Shown one piece after another: positions 6,844-15,756 of a stretch of DNA of 64,000 bases. The position numbers and the translations under genes are program-made. This DNA is from JALORV01 sp963766365 (GTDB lineage: Bacteria; Pseudomonadota; Gammaproteobacteria; Burkholderiales; Burkholderiaceae_F), in assembly GCA_963766365.1 (NCBI GenBank), contig CAVXZK010000010.1, positions 186,001 to 250,000 of the forward strand, given 5' to 3'. Under the pieces are notes generated by a model. That model was not told the DNA's origin and made no database searches. It saw nothing but the letters and a program-made list of their open reading frames with translations. The first letter of the stretch is position 1. Every line of letters starts with the position of its first letter.

Positions 6844-9462
6844 CTATTTCGGTGTCAGGCCGGTGTACAGCCAGCCGCGACGAATTGCCCACTTCTCGAT
6901 CTCGACGCCGACGAAGACGAGCAGCGCCAGTCCGCAGGCCAGCAGCAACGCCGACGGTGCGATCGACTGCGTGCCGAATGCCGTCTGCAGCCACGGCGTA
7001 TAGATCAGCAGCAGGTGCAGCGCGACGCTGGCGACGACCGCGGCCAGCAGCAGCCGGTTGCTGGCGGGACCGATCGAAAACAGACTTTCGCGCTCGGAGC
7101 GGATGGCCATGACATGCGCGAGCTGCGCATAGGTCAGCACGGTGAAGGTCATCGTCTGCGCGTGCACGCCGTTTTGCAGCGCCCAGTAGCAGGCATAGAG
7201 GCTGACGCCGCCGATCAGCAGGCCCGCCCAGAGGATGTGCTGCCACACGCCCTGCGCGAAGATCGTCTCCGTGCGTGGCCGAGGGGGCCGGCGCATCACG
7301 TTGGGTTCGGCCGGCTCGCTGGTCAGCGCAAGCCCCGGCAGGCCGTCGGTGACAAAGTTCACCCAGAGGATCTGGATCGGCGTGAGTGGGATCGGCAGAC
7401 CGAGGAAGGGCGCGAGGAAGATGGTCCAGATCTCGCCGGCGTTCCCGGCCATCACGAAGCGGACGAACTTGCGGATATTGTCGTAGATGCGCCGACCTTC
7501 CCGCACGGCGCCGACGATCGTTGCGAAGTTGTCGTCGAGCAGCACCAGATCGGAGGCTTCGCGCGCAACATCGGTGCCGCCGCGCCCCATCGAGACGCCG
7601 ATGTCCGATCGGCGCAGTGCGGGCGCATCGTTGACGCCGTCGCCCGTCATCGCAACGCATTCGCCGCGCGCCTGCAGCGCCTCGACGATGCCGATCTTCT
7701 GCGCCGGATCGACCCGGGCGTAGACCTGTACCCGGTGTACGCGATCCGGCAGGGCCGCCGCGTCGATATGCGCGAGTTCCGCCCCCGTCATCACTTCGGA
7801 CTGCGGTCCGGCGATGCCGAGGGAGCGAGCGATCGCCAGCGCAGTGGCCGGATGGTCGCCGGTAATCATCACCGGCACGACGCCGGCGCGCATGCACTCC
7901 GCGACCGCGGCGCCGGCTTCGGCGCGCGGCGGATCGATCAGTCCGACCAGCGCGATGAGTTGCAGCCGATCATTCAAGGTACTGATCGACTCGCCACGGC
8001 TGGCGGGCCGGGCCGCCAGCGCCAACACGCGCTGACCGGCGGCGGCAATGCGCTCCGAGCGCTGATGCCAGTCGCCGATCTCGACGTTGATGCACGACGG
8101 CAGCACTGCTTCAGGCGCGCCCTTGACGGTGAGCAGCACGCCGTCGTCGACCGCGTGCAGTGTCGCCATGCGCTTGCTGATCGAGTCAAATGGCAGCTCC
8201 GCGATGCGCGGTGCCGCGGCGCGCAGTTGATCGACGTCGAGGCCATCGCGCGACGCCGCTTCGACCAGCGCGATCTCGGTCGGATCGCCAATCCACTGGC
8301 CATCGGGTGAGCGCGAGGCGTCGCTGTTCAGCGCCAGGACCTGCATTGCACGGTCGCGCTCGCGGTCGTCCACGAGCTCGAGGGATTCGACGCGCAAGCG
8401 GTTCTCGGTCAATGTCCCCGTTTTGTCGCTGCAGATGACCGTGACCGATCCGAGCGACTCGACGCACGGCAGGCGCCTGACCAGCGCCCGCTCAAGCGAC
8501 ATGCGGTGAGCGCCGAACGCCAGCGCGATCGACACGACTGCGGGCAATGCCTCGGGGATCGCCGCAACTGCCAGGCTGATGGCGGTGAGGAACATCAGCG
8601 CCGCCGGTTCGCCGCGCGCCACGCCGGCCGCAAAGATCAGTGCGCAGATCGCGAGCACGATCAGCGCCAGCCGCCGGCCGAAGCGCGCAAGCCGGTCCTG
8701 CAGCGGTGTGCGCTGTTCGCCGGCGGATTCAACCAGGTGCGCGATATGCCCGAGTTCTGTCCGGGCGCCGGTCGCCACGACCAGCCCGGTGGCGTGGCCC
8801 GCCGTCACCAGCGTTCCGGAGAACGCAAGGTTGCGTCGGTCGGCGAGCAGGACGTCCGGCGCCAGCAATGCAGCTGCATGCTTGTCGACCGGGACGGACT
8901 CTCCTGTCAGTGCCGCTTCCTCGATGCGCAACGCCGCGTCGTCGACCAGCCGCAGGTCCGCCGGAACCTTGGTGCCAGCCTCAAGCCAGACGACGTCTCC
9001 AGCCACCAGGTCGGCGGCCGGTATCTCGGTGCGGCCGCCGTCGCGGAGCACGCGTGCGCGTGGCGCCGACATCGCGCGCAACGCGGCCATGGCCTGCTCG
9101 GCGCGCCATTCCTGGCTGAAGCCGAGAATCGCATTGAGCACCACGATCGCGAGGATTGCGGCGGCCTCGACCGGCTCGCCGATCGCTGCGGCGACGAGGG
9201 CGGCAACGATCAGCACCCCGATCATGAAGTCGGCGAACTGGCGCGCGAACATGGCCAGAACGCTGGTCGGCGCGGCTTCGGGGAGCAGGTTCGGACCGTC
9301 GCGCTGCAGGCGGGCCGTTGCGTCTGCCGTGCTCAGACCTTCGCGACGGGAGCTGAGCGCCGCAAGCGCGGCGTCGGCGTCGATGGCGTGCCAGGCAGTA
9401 GCCGCGGGGGTGTCCACGGCTGACGCACTCCCAGGCGACGCGAGTGGCGGGCGAAGGTTCAT
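6844..9462 (-). CDS. P2A-type cation-transporting ATPase (Ca2+-like)
   Basis: 872 residues. Visible landmarks: N-terminal cation-ATPase domain, LTGES actuator loop (~180), PEALP in M4, phosphorylation site CSDKTGTLTEN (~330), KGAPEAVL nucleotide domain, TGDGVNDAPAL hinge (~620), and M6 VNFVTDGLPG followed by the C-terminal cation-ATPase segment with several helices. M4 PEALP together with N-x-x-T-D in M6 is typical of bacterial SERCA-like Ca2+ (or Mn2+) pumps of the inner membrane. Ion specificity cannot be read reliably. It is transcribed divergently from the Spy/CpxP-like gene at 9630, which suggests a shared envelope or ion-stress link. Confidence 0.92.
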   Translation of the reverse strand: MNLRPPLASPGSASAVDTPAATAWHAIDADAALAALSSRREGLSTADATARLQRDGPNLLPEAAPTSVLAMFARQFADFMIGVLIVAALVAAAIGEPVEAAAILAIVVLNAILGFSQEWRAEQAMAALRAMSAPRARVLRDGGRTEIPAADLVAGDVVWLEAGTKVPADLRLVDDAALRIEEAALTGESVPVDKHAAALLAPDVLLADRRNLAFSGTLVTAGHATGLVVATGARTELGHIAHLVESAGEQRTPLQDRLARFGRRLALIVLAICALIFAAGVARGEPAALMFLTAISLAVAAIPEALPAVVSIALAFGAHRMSLERALVRRLPCVESLGSVTVICSDKTGTLTENRLRVESLELVDDRERDRAMQVLALNSDASRSPDGQWIGDPTEIALVEAASRDGLDVDQLRAAAPRIAELPFDSISKRMATLHAVDDGVLLTVKGAPEAVLPSCINVEIGDWHQRSERIAAAGQRVLALAARPASRGESISTLNDRLQLIALVGLIDPPRAEAGAAVAECMRAGVVPVMITGDHPATALAIARSLGIAGPQSEVMTGAELAHIDAAALPDRVHRVQVYARVDPAQKIGIVEALQARGECVAMTGDGVNDAPALRRSDIGVSMGRGGTDVAREASDLVLLDDNFATIVGAVREGRRIYDNIRKFVRFVMAGNAGEIWTIFLAPFLGLPIPLTPIQILWVNFVTDGLPGLALTSEPAEPNVMRRPPRPRTETIFAQGVWQHILWAGLLIGGVSLYACYWALQNGVHAQTMTFTVLTYAQLAHVMAIRSERESLFSIGPASNRLLLAAVVASVALHLLLIYTPWLQTAFGTQSIAPSALLLACGLALLVFVGVEIEKWAIRRGWLYTGLTPK

Positions 9463-9540
9463 GGCAATCCAATCCGAGGACTTCGAGCCTACTGGCGCGG
9501 CTGCCGTCAGCCCATGACGTGCGTCGAATCCGGCCGCGAT

Positions 9541-9555
9541 TTACAGATCCTTACA
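9541..9555 (+). promoter_or_regulatory. TTACA direct repeat upstream of Spy-like gene
   Basis: TTACA occurs at 9541-9545 and again at 9551-9555, exactly 10 bp (one helical turn) apart, ~75 bp before the start at 9630 in the divergent region. Tandem half-sites with this spacing are characteristic of OmpR/PhoB-family response regulators. A possible -35 (TTGCAC, 9562-9567) lies just downstream. Assignment is inference from spacing only. Confidence 0.35.
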
Positions 9556-9629
9556 ACCCCCTTGCACGCAAGCAAGGCACCGTACTTACAGTGCGTCCCA
9601 TAGCCAACCCGTTTTGAAAGGAATAATCG

Positions 9630-10190
9630 ATGGACAACGACAATCGGTCGGCTGTGCCTGCGGCGCCTTCGACGGCCCGTCGCGCGCGGCGCAGGGCCGT
9701 GCTGGGACTGGGCATGACCGCGCTGGCTGCTGCCGGTGCGCTGGCGGCGCACCGGCATGCGGATGCCCACCCGCTGAGTTTCGGTGGGCCCGGTCACGGT
9801 TTCGGTGGCTGGCATGGCGGAAGGGGCGACATGGACCCGGCCGCGCTTTCCAGGCGCATCGAGGCGATGGTTGCGTTCCGGCTTGCCGACACCGACGTCA
9901 CGTCGGAGCAGCGCGACCGCATCGCCACCATCCTAAAGGGCGCTGCCAATGACCTGCAGGCGAGCCGCAAGCAACACATGCAGGCACGTCGTCAGTCAAT
10001 GGCGTTGCTTGCTGCGCCGAGCATCGACCGCGCACGCCTTGAGAAATTGCGTGTCGAGCAGATGCAACTGGGCGAGAACGCCTCGCGCCGCATGCTGCAG
10101 GCACTGATGGACAGCGCCGAAGTGCTGACGCCGGAGCAGCGCGCCAAGCTTGCCGAGCGCTTCCAACGACGCATGCCGCCGGGCGGCTGA
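9630..10190 (+). CDS. Spy/CpxP-like periplasmic LTxxQ-motif protein
   Basis: 186 residues. Twin-Arg-like basic n-region (ARRARRRAVLG) and a hydrophobic stretch to residue ~45, then a His/Gly-rich linker (GHGFGGWHGGRGD) and a helical domain containing VTSEQRDRI and LTPEQRAKL, the duplicated LTxxQ signature of Spy/CpxP/CnrX-like proteins. These are periplasmic ATP-independent chaperones or envelope and metal-stress sensors. Start ATG 9630 with AAAGGA. Divergent from the P-type ATPase; the His-rich part could bind metal (inference). Confidence 0.82.
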   Translation: MDNDNRSAVPAAPSTARRARRRAVLGLGMTALAAAGALAAHRHADAHPLSFGGPGHGFGGWHGGRGDMDPAALSRRIEAMVAFRLADTDVTSEQRDRIATILKGAANDLQASRKQHMQARRQSMALLAAPSIDRARLEKLRVEQMQLGENASRRMLQALMDSAEVLTPEQRAKLAERFQRRMPPGG

Positions 10191-10329
10191 CCCCTTACGC
10201 CGCGGCCCCGGTACTTGGTACTTGTGAATTCCGGCGGCTCCCCCTCCGTCTCCCGGCATTCGCCGGCGGCCGCGGCACCAGATTCAGCGTCTGCGGCGTG
10301 ACCTTGCCGACAGACAAGCGAGCGCCAAG

Positions 10330-10497
10330 CTAGTCGCCGAGCCAGCCTTCGGCGCGGGCGCGCTTCGCCGCCTCCGCAGGAGGCACGCCCGCCTCGTACA
10401 GGTCCGACCAGCGCGTCTCATCCAGCATCTCGTGCGAGCGCATCACGCTCCAGCCGAGCTCTGAGCACACCGCCGCCAGCCACTCGAACAGGGTCAT
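10330..10497 (-). CDS. Small protein of 55 residues, unassigned
   Basis: Begins MTLFEWLAAVCSELGW and ends RARAEGWLGD. It has a good Shine-Dalgarno (AGGAGAG, 6 bases before the ATG at 10497), and its start lies 11 bp after the stop of the next upstream gene (10509), so they look co-transcribed. No signal peptide or membrane segment; mainly helical with several Trp and acidic residues. I do not recognise the family. Confidence 0.6.
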   Translation of the reverse strand: MTLFEWLAAVCSELGWSVMRSHEMLDETRWSDLYEAGVPPAEAAKRARAEGWLGD

Positions 10498-10508
10498 CGA
10501 AGTCTCTC

Positions 10509-11156
10509 CTAAAGGGTTGCGCGCTGGAGGTCCTCCAGCCAGAGGATCTCGCAATCGCGATCGCCGGCGGAAATCGAGGTCGAAGCGACTCGTCCCTCAG
10601 GGTCGCGCACGTTGACGAGCTTGCCGCGCAGCGTGACCAACTCGCCGATGCGCACTCGACGCAGCCGTTCATGGACTGCAGGCGTGGCCGGGATCACGTG
10701 GATGTTGGTGATGAACGGAGCAAGCCGATCGAACTCCTCCGGCGTCATCGCGTCACGCGGTCGTGCAAACAGCGCCCGCAGTCCATTGGACACGCCCTCG
10801 TGGGTGAAGCGGAAACGAGCCACGTTGACGCTGTCGGTCATCGGCCCGAAGCCGAGGCCGATGTCATGCGTCGAGGGTCGCAGCCCGGGGATCCAGTTCG
10901 CTAAGGACTGGTACGGCTTGAATCGCTCGATATTCAGCGCACGGCCGCGGGCCTCGAACGTCGCAACAGGAGTGAGAGTGCTGCCGTCGGCCGTCGTAAT
11001 CGATGTGGCGGTGTCGACCCGGGTCACGAGGAAGGCGCCGGGATCGGAACGACCCGGTGGTACTTTCACCGAGCCCGGCTGGTCGAGCCAGGCAACCACG
11101 CCGCCGACCAGGCCTACGGCGAGGGCGGCCAGTGCAGTCACATCGCGCAGCGTCAT
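10509..11156 (-). CDS. Membrane-anchored protein of 215 residues, unassigned
   Basis: One N-terminal transmembrane segment (DVTALAALAVGLVGGVVAWL), then a soluble, presumably periplasmic domain. Notable stretches are FKPYQSLANWIPGLRPSTHDIGLGFGPMTDSV, LVTLRGKLVNVRDPEGRVASTS and DRDCEILWLEDLQ. The last resembles a small OB/SH3-like barrel with a conserved-looking Cys, a pattern I associate with uncharacterised phage or proteobacterial envelope proteins. No enzyme motif. Overlaps nothing; followed 11 bp later by the 55-residue gene. Confidence 0.65.
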   Translation of the reverse strand: MTLRDVTALAALAVGLVGGVVAWLDQPGSVKVPPGRSDPGAFLVTRVDTATSITTADGSTLTPVATFEARGRALNIERFKPYQSLANWIPGLRPSTHDIGLGFGPMTDSVNVARFRFTHEGVSNGLRALFARPRDAMTPEEFDRLAPFITNIHVIPATPAVHERLRRVRIGELVTLRGKLVNVRDPEGRVASTSISAGDRDCEILWLEDLQRATL

Positions 11157-11260
11157 GTGGACAGCCGAACCAGGCGACCCACGTTGTTCGGAGGCCCGCT
11201 GCAGCTATCGCGCATCAGCCGCGCCCGCCTCGCTTGACCGACGGCAGCAAGCGCGGCTCG

Positions 11261-12121
11261 CTAGATCTGGTTGCCTTCGAAGGTGTTGCAGGCCGAGATC
11301 TGCCCGCTCTTCATGCCGGTCATGAACCAGCGCATGCGCTGCTCAGAGGTGCCGTGGGTGAAACTGTCAGGCACGATTCTGCCCTGGGTGCGGCGCTGGA
11401 TCGTGTCGTCGCCGATGGCCGACGCCGCGCGCATGGCTTCCTCGACATCTCCGGCCTCTAGCAGCTGGCGGTTCTGAGCGTGATGGGCCCAGACGCCTGC
11501 CAGGCAATCGGCCTGCAGTTCCAGGCGGACCGATAATGCGTTGTACTGCGTCTCGCTTATGCGTCGACGGTACTCGTCCATCTTCTGCATGATGCCCAGC
11601 TGGTTCTGCACGTGGTGACCGACCTCGTGGGCAATGACGTACGCCTGCGCAAAGTCCCCCGGAGCCTTGAAGCGCTCCTGCAGCTGGCGGTAGAACGCGA
11701 GGTCGATGTAAACGCGCTGGTCGAGCGGGCAATAGAACGGTCCCATCGCGGCCTGTCCGGTGCCGCAGGCGGTCGGTGTGGCGCCGTCGAAGATCACCAG
11801 GCGAGGTTCCTGGTAGTTCTTGCCCAGTTGCGCGAACAGGGTGTTCCAGGTCTTCTCGGTGTCGAGCAGAACGCCCGACACGAACGCGCCGAGCTGGTCA
11901 GACACGGGGCCCTGCTTGCCTTCAATCTTCTGGGGTGCGACCTGCTGCTGCACGGTCTCGACCGTGCCGGCAAGGCCAAGGAGCACCCGCGGATCGATGC
12001 CGAAGAACATCCCGATGACCACCAGGATGATCATGCCGAGGCCGCCGCCAACCAGGCCGCGACCTCCCCGACCCATACCGCGTCGATCTTCGACGTTTGA
12101 ACTCTGTCCTTCAGTACGCAT
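11261..12121 (-). CDS. ypfJ: YpfJ-family neutral zinc metallopeptidase
   Basis: 286 residues. N-terminal cytoplasmic basic/Gly segment (GMGRGGRGLVGGG), one transmembrane helix (LGMIILVVIGMFFG), then the zinc peptidase-like domain with VIAHEVGHHVQNQLGIM (HExxH), QLELQADCLAGVWAHHA (third ligand region) and the C-terminal FTHGTSEQRMRWFMTGM, all diagnostic of YpfJ/KPN_02809. Inner-membrane anchored with the catalytic domain outside. The biological substrate is unknown. ATG 12121 gives the usual family length. Confidence 0.92.
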   Translation of the reverse strand: MRTEGQSSNVEDRRGMGRGGRGLVGGGLGMIILVVIGMFFGIDPRVLLGLAGTVETVQQQVAPQKIEGKQGPVSDQLGAFVSGVLLDTEKTWNTLFAQLGKNYQEPRLVIFDGATPTACGTGQAAMGPFYCPLDQRVYIDLAFYRQLQERFKAPGDFAQAYVIAHEVGHHVQNQLGIMQKMDEYRRRISETQYNALSVRLELQADCLAGVWAHHAQNRQLLEAGDVEEAMRAASAIGDDTIQRRTQGRIVPDSFTHGTSEQRMRWFMTGMKSGQISACNTFEGNQI

Positions 12122-12169
12122 GCAGGCCCCCGCCGGTGAGTGCGGGGTCAAGCATAGCCGCACGACCGA

Positions 12170-12616
12170 TTACTGGTAACGCTCCTTCTGCTTGTAGCGT
12201 TTGGCGTGCCCGGGCGGACTCCAGTAGGCGGCGTGCTGACCCTGATGCCCGTAAAAGCGCGGTGAGTGGCCATGCGGCACAACCACTCGCGGCGGCGGCA
12301 GGTAGCCCCGCGGGTAGCCGACCCGGGGGGATCCGGCCCACACAGGAGCCCGATAGATGACGGGCGGTGCCGGATACACGACCGCGGCGGGTGCGTAGAT
12401 CACCGGGGGCGGCGCAAAAACGACCGGCGGATACATCGGTGCCGGTACATACACTGGAGCCGGCGGGTAATAAGGCCGGTAGGCCGGTGCGCCAATGCGA
12501 AAGCCGAATTCGGGCGTGCTGACCGTCACGGAGACGTTGCCCCCGTAAGCCTGGGCCGCCAGAGGCGCCGCAGCCGCGATCAACAGTCCAGCAACCAGAG
12601 ACAGCCGTTTGATCAT
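12170..12616 (-). CDS. Secreted Pro/Tyr-rich repetitive protein
   Basis: 148 residues with a clear signal peptide (MIKRLSLVAGLLIAAAAPLAAQA) behind AAGGAGATCC. The mature part is dominated by P-V-Y/A-P-P repeats (YPPAPVYVPAPMYPPVVF) and ends in a His/Lys/Arg-rich tail. Similar low-complexity envelope proteins are frequent in Betaproteobacteria and have no established function. No Cys. Likely periplasmic or surface-associated. Confidence 0.72.
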   Translation of the reverse strand: MIKRLSLVAGLLIAAAAPLAAQAYGGNVSVTVSTPEFGFRIGAPAYRPYYPPAPVYVPAPMYPPVVFAPPPVIYAPAAVVYPAPPVIYRAPVWAGSPRVGYPRGYLPPPRVVVPHGHSPRFYGHQGQHAAYWSPPGHAKRYKQKERYQ

Positions 12617-12700
12617 GATGGATCTCCTTGTGTGACAGGAGATTCAACGACCCAGCCGCCGTAGACGTCGACGCGGACTCGTTTCAGGTTGTAACGGCGT

Positions 12701-13060
12701 TCAGTTCCTGCGCAGGTGCAGCACGCGCATGTCGCCGCGCTCGCAAGGCCGGTCGGTGTAGGTCACCCGGCCACCGGCTTCGCAGCGGAACACCGTGTCG
12801 CGGGTCGCGACCAGTAGCTGAGGGGCGGCCGCCTGGGTCGGCGGTTCTACAAGATCGCCCATCGCGGCCCACGCCGGCGGGCCAGCATCGATCTCGTCGA
12901 GCGTGACCGCAGGGGGAATAGGTGCGGCCCGAAACTCGATCAGCGGGCTTATCAGGATGATCAGGTGCCAGACCAGTGCCAGGGCAATCGCAACGGCCAC
13001 TGAGAGACTGAGCACGTGCAGGGAGAGATCGACGCGGAAATCCGAAGTGACGGCGTGCAT
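12701..13060 (-). CDS. Membrane-anchored DUF4124-like protein
   Basis: 119 residues: one N-terminal transmembrane segment (SVAVAIALALVWHLIILISPLI) and a short C-terminal motif VFRCEAGGRVTYTDRPC, matching the DUF4124 signature (Y/F-x-C-x-D/G-x-G-x-V-x-Y-T-D-x-P-C), whose two Cys probably form a disulfide in the periplasm. Function unknown in the family. Monocistronic as far as visible. Confidence 0.7.
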   Translation of the reverse strand: MHAVTSDFRVDLSLHVLSLSVAVAIALALVWHLIILISPLIEFRAAPIPPAVTLDEIDAGPPAWAAMGDLVEPPTQAAAPQLLVATRDTVFRCEAGGRVTYTDRPCERGDMRVLHLRRN

Positions 13061-13151
13061 GGGACGGCCTGCAATGCAACATGCGAATTATCGCCCATCT
13101 GCGGGAGCTTCCGGCCGCAAACCTGCCACGGACCGTCACACGATGAGGGGA

Positions 13152-14168
13152 TCAGGCGACCGCGAGACCCTGGCGGTACGACAGCCAGACCGCGAGCAGG
13201 TCGCGCTCGCGCTGCCGTGTCATCTTGCCGGCGCGGCGCTTGTCGGTGGCCGATGGAATGCCGGCCTCGAGTATGTCGTTGAGGGTCACCGCCATCGGGC
13301 GGGTCTTCAGCCCGCTCGCCTGGGCCCGCGTTGTGTCGATGGTGTGGAAGCCACGCGTTGCAGCGTCGTGCGACGGCACCCATAGCGGCAACTCGATCCA
13401 GGGCTGCACGCCTTCGCGCTCGAGGAAGCGCTCATCGACCCACTCAACCTCGACCTCCTCACCGCAGATCCAGCGGCAGGTGTCGAGCAACTCGACGAAG
13501 CTTGCTCCTTCGATCGGGCCGGTGCCGTTAAATGCCCCACTGGCGCGGCGGGCAACCAGGCGCAGGATCCACGCCGCCAGGTCACGCGCATCAATGAACT
13601 GGATCGCGCGCTCCGGGTTGCCTGGCGCGAGTATGCGGCCGCCCGCGGCGATGCGCCAGGGCCAGTAAGAAAACCGACCCGTCGGATCGTCCGGGCCGAC
13701 GATCAAGCCGGGCCGCACGAGGATCGACCGCGAGCCAAACACCCGCGCGACCGTGCGCTCGCATTCGGCCTTCATCGCGCCGTAGTTCGTGCTGGTCACT
13801 GATTCGGTGTTGTGGCCGACGATCGAGGCGAGGCGATCGGTTTCACGGATCGGCGGCTGGGAGAACGAGGCATACGCCGAAACGCTGGAAATGAAGACGT
13901 AGCGATCGCAGCTGTCGAACAGCGCGGCGCAGCTCAGCTCGACATCCTGCGGCCGGTATCCGCAGGTATCGATGACTGCATCCCAGTTGCCGTTCATCAG
14001 CAGGTGGAGGTCTTCGGTGCGATCGCCGACGATCCACTTCACTCCGGGCGGCCACCATTGACGCGACAAGCCGCGGTTGAACACGGTGACTGAATGGCCC
14101 TCGGCCAGGGCCGCACTCAACAGTGCCTGCCCCAGGAAGACGCCGCCGCCGAGGATCAACAGGTTCAT
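13152..14168 (-). CDS. Extended SDR-family NAD(P)-dependent reductase/epimerase
   Basis: 338 residues. Rossmann motif LLILGGGVFLGQALLSAAL at the N-terminus, SSVSAYASF (catalytic Ser/Thr region) and NYGAMKAECE (Tyr-x3-Lys), then a variable C-terminal substrate domain. It resembles NAD-dependent epimerases/dehydratases of the isoflavone-reductase-like group used as uncharacterised reductases. C-terminal ~30 residues are Arg/Lys-rich (TDKRRAGKMTRQRERDLLAVW). Start ATG 14168. The upstream kinase gene is divergent. Confidence 0.8.
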   Translation of the reverse strand: MNLLILGGGVFLGQALLSAALAEGHSVTVFNRGLSRQWWPPGVKWIVGDRTEDLHLLMNGNWDAVIDTCGYRPQDVELSCAALFDSCDRYVFISSVSAYASFSQPPIRETDRLASIVGHNTESVTSTNYGAMKAECERTVARVFGSRSILVRPGLIVGPDDPTGRFSYWPWRIAAGGRILAPGNPERAIQFIDARDLAAWILRLVARRASGAFNGTGPIEGASFVELLDTCRWICGEEVEVEWVDERFLEREGVQPWIELPLWVPSHDAATRGFHTIDTTRAQASGLKTRPMAVTLNDILEAGIPSATDKRRAGKMTRQRERDLLAVWLSYRQGLAVA

Positions 14169-14377
14169 GGCCGTCGATCTTAGGTCGCACGACGTCATCC
14201 GGCCAGTCATTTGGACTACCGTTCGACCAGCCAAAGCGACGAGTGGTCGCTCGCGCGATTGGCGTCAAGTCGACTGCGTCTCTCGGCAGACGCAAGGCGG
14301 TCGAGGCGAAATGGGATAATTTCCCGTGCGGGCGGCAGCGCTACGCTCAGCCAGACGATTCGCAGGTTCCAGACGCC

Positions 14378-15055
14378 TTGCTGCCCTTTGACCGGCCCAC
14401 TTTCCAGCGCGCGCCCCGCACATTGCTGCGAGACGGCCGCTGGGCGAACGCCCGCGTCGAGCGCGCCGAGATTGCCGGCCGCCGCTGGGTGATCAAGGAC
14501 TTCGCGCCGCGCGCGTGGTGGGTACGCAATTCGATCGGCCGGCTCTTTGTGCGGCGTGAACTGGCCACGCTGCGGTGCCTGCACGGCATCGACGGAGTAC
14601 CGCCGGATGCGTTCCGGCTCGACGCCCATGCGATCGCGTTTGGCTACATCGATGGCGAGACCCTGGGCCGCGTCGAAGCCGAGAAACAGACCGCCGAGTA
14701 TTTTGCTGCGCTGGAAACATTGCTGCGCGAGATCCACGCGCGCGGCATCGTGCACCTCGATACGCGTGGCACAGGGAACGTGCTGATGCGGACCAATGGA
14801 ACACCGGCGCTGATCGATTTTCAGTCGGCGATTTCTACCCGATGGATGCCAGCGTCATGGCGCCGCTTCCTCGAGCAGGTCGACCTGACCGGTGTCTACA
14901 AGAAATGGCTGCAGCGCGATCCGGCCTCGATGGGGCCCGAGCGAACAGCACTCAACGAACGAATGCTCCGCTGGCGCAGGTTCTGGGTGCTGCGCGGGTA
15001 TGCTGGCGCACGCAAGACGCATCCCGCCAAGGCCCGCCCCACGGATGCTCCGTAA
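14378..15055 (+). CDS. RIO/Kdo-kinase-like protein kinase, start uncertain
   Basis: About 225 residues. Kinase-fold landmarks: WVIKDFA (ATP-binding Lys), RRELATLRCL (helix C Glu), GIVHLDTRGTGNVLM (catalytic loop His-x-Asp...Asn) and LIDFQSA (Asp-Phe-Gln in place of DFG). This set is typical of small bacterial lipopolysaccharide-kinase-like/RIO-type proteins. No ATG exists in frame before the conserved region; candidate starts are TTG 14378 (used) and GTG 14243. The stop overlaps the start region of the downstream methyltransferase gene. Substrate unknown; an envelope glycolipid is plausible from the neighbour. Confidence 0.7.
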   Translation: MLPFDRPTFQRAPRTLLRDGRWANARVERAEIAGRRWVIKDFAPRAWWVRNSIGRLFVRRELATLRCLHGIDGVPPDAFRLDAHAIAFGYIDGETLGRVEAEKQTAEYFAALETLLREIHARGIVHLDTRGTGNVLMRTNGTPALIDFQSAISTRWMPASWRRFLEQVDLTGVYKKWLQRDPASMGPERTALNERMLRWRRFWVLRGYAGARKTHPAKARPTDAP

Positions 15056-15059
15056 CGAC

Positions 15060-15626
15060 ATGCTCACTTCGATCCGTTCGTTCTTCAACAACCCTGGAGT
15101 GCGTCGCACCTACGTTCGGCTGCGGGTGCCGCTGGCCATCGTCGCGATCGCGGTGGTGTTTCCGTTTCTGCGCCGTGACTGGCTGCTCGCGGGGTTCGTC
15201 GTCTCGATGTTCGGCGAGTTCATCCAGCTCTGGAGTTTTGCCTCCCTCGACAAGAACTCCGACCTGGCGATCCGCGGGCCGTATGCGATGGTGCGCAATC
15301 CGATGTATCTCGGGCGCTACTTCATCCTGCTGGGCTTTCTGATGCTGCTGGGTGTCTGGTGGATCCTCGTCGTGTACACGGTGGTCTACTGGTTCTACAT
15401 GGACACGCGGGTCGAGCGCGAGGAAGCCCACCTGCGTCCGATCTTCGGGCCGCGGTATGACGAGTACTGCGCGCGCGTGCGACGCTTCATTCCCGGTGCG
15501 CCGTTGACCGGGCAACCGCTGGCGTACTGGAACTGGACACTGTTCCGGCAGAACAACGCCGCGATGAATCTGCTCGGCACGCTCGTGGTGTGGGCGGTGG
15601 TCGCCGGTTGGCTGCTGCTGCGCTGA
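15060..15626 (+). CDS. Isoprenylcysteine methyltransferase-like membrane protein (ICMT/PEMT family)
   Basis: 188 residues with about four transmembrane segments. The C-terminal half carries IRGPYAMVRNPMYLGRY (the NPxYxG/SAM-site motif) and REEAHLRPIFGPRYDEYCARVRRF (paired Glu and the conserved Y-x-x-Y-x-x-R-V-x-R-F), the signature of ICMT/phosphatidylethanolamine methyltransferase-like proteins that methylate lipophilic substrates with S-adenosylmethionine. ATG 15060 used; ATG 15045 is in frame and overlaps the kinase stop. Likely an operon with the kinase. Confidence 0.82.
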   Translation: MLTSIRSFFNNPGVRRTYVRLRVPLAIVAIAVVFPFLRRDWLLAGFVVSMFGEFIQLWSFASLDKNSDLAIRGPYAMVRNPMYLGRYFILLGFLMLLGVWWILVVYTVVYWFYMDTRVEREEAHLRPIFGPRYDEYCARVRRFIPGAPLTGQPLAYWNWTLFRQNNAAMNLLGTLVVWAVVAGWLLLR

Positions 15627-15756
15627 GCGGCTCGGACGCAGCCGCGCCTCCTTGATACAGCGTCCGGATGAGCCCGGACGGGATAGGCGCTTTGCCGGTC
15701 GCGCGTCACGATTCGCAGTGCCTGCGGCGAGCAGGCGTTCCCGGCCTGGCGGATCC

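Noticed and set aside
6148..8310. A 720-codon open frame antisense to the Rieske and P-type ATPase genes
   Set aside because: It mirrors real, recognisable genes on the minus strand, is His/Arg/Gln/Asp-rich with no domain, and arises from high GC.
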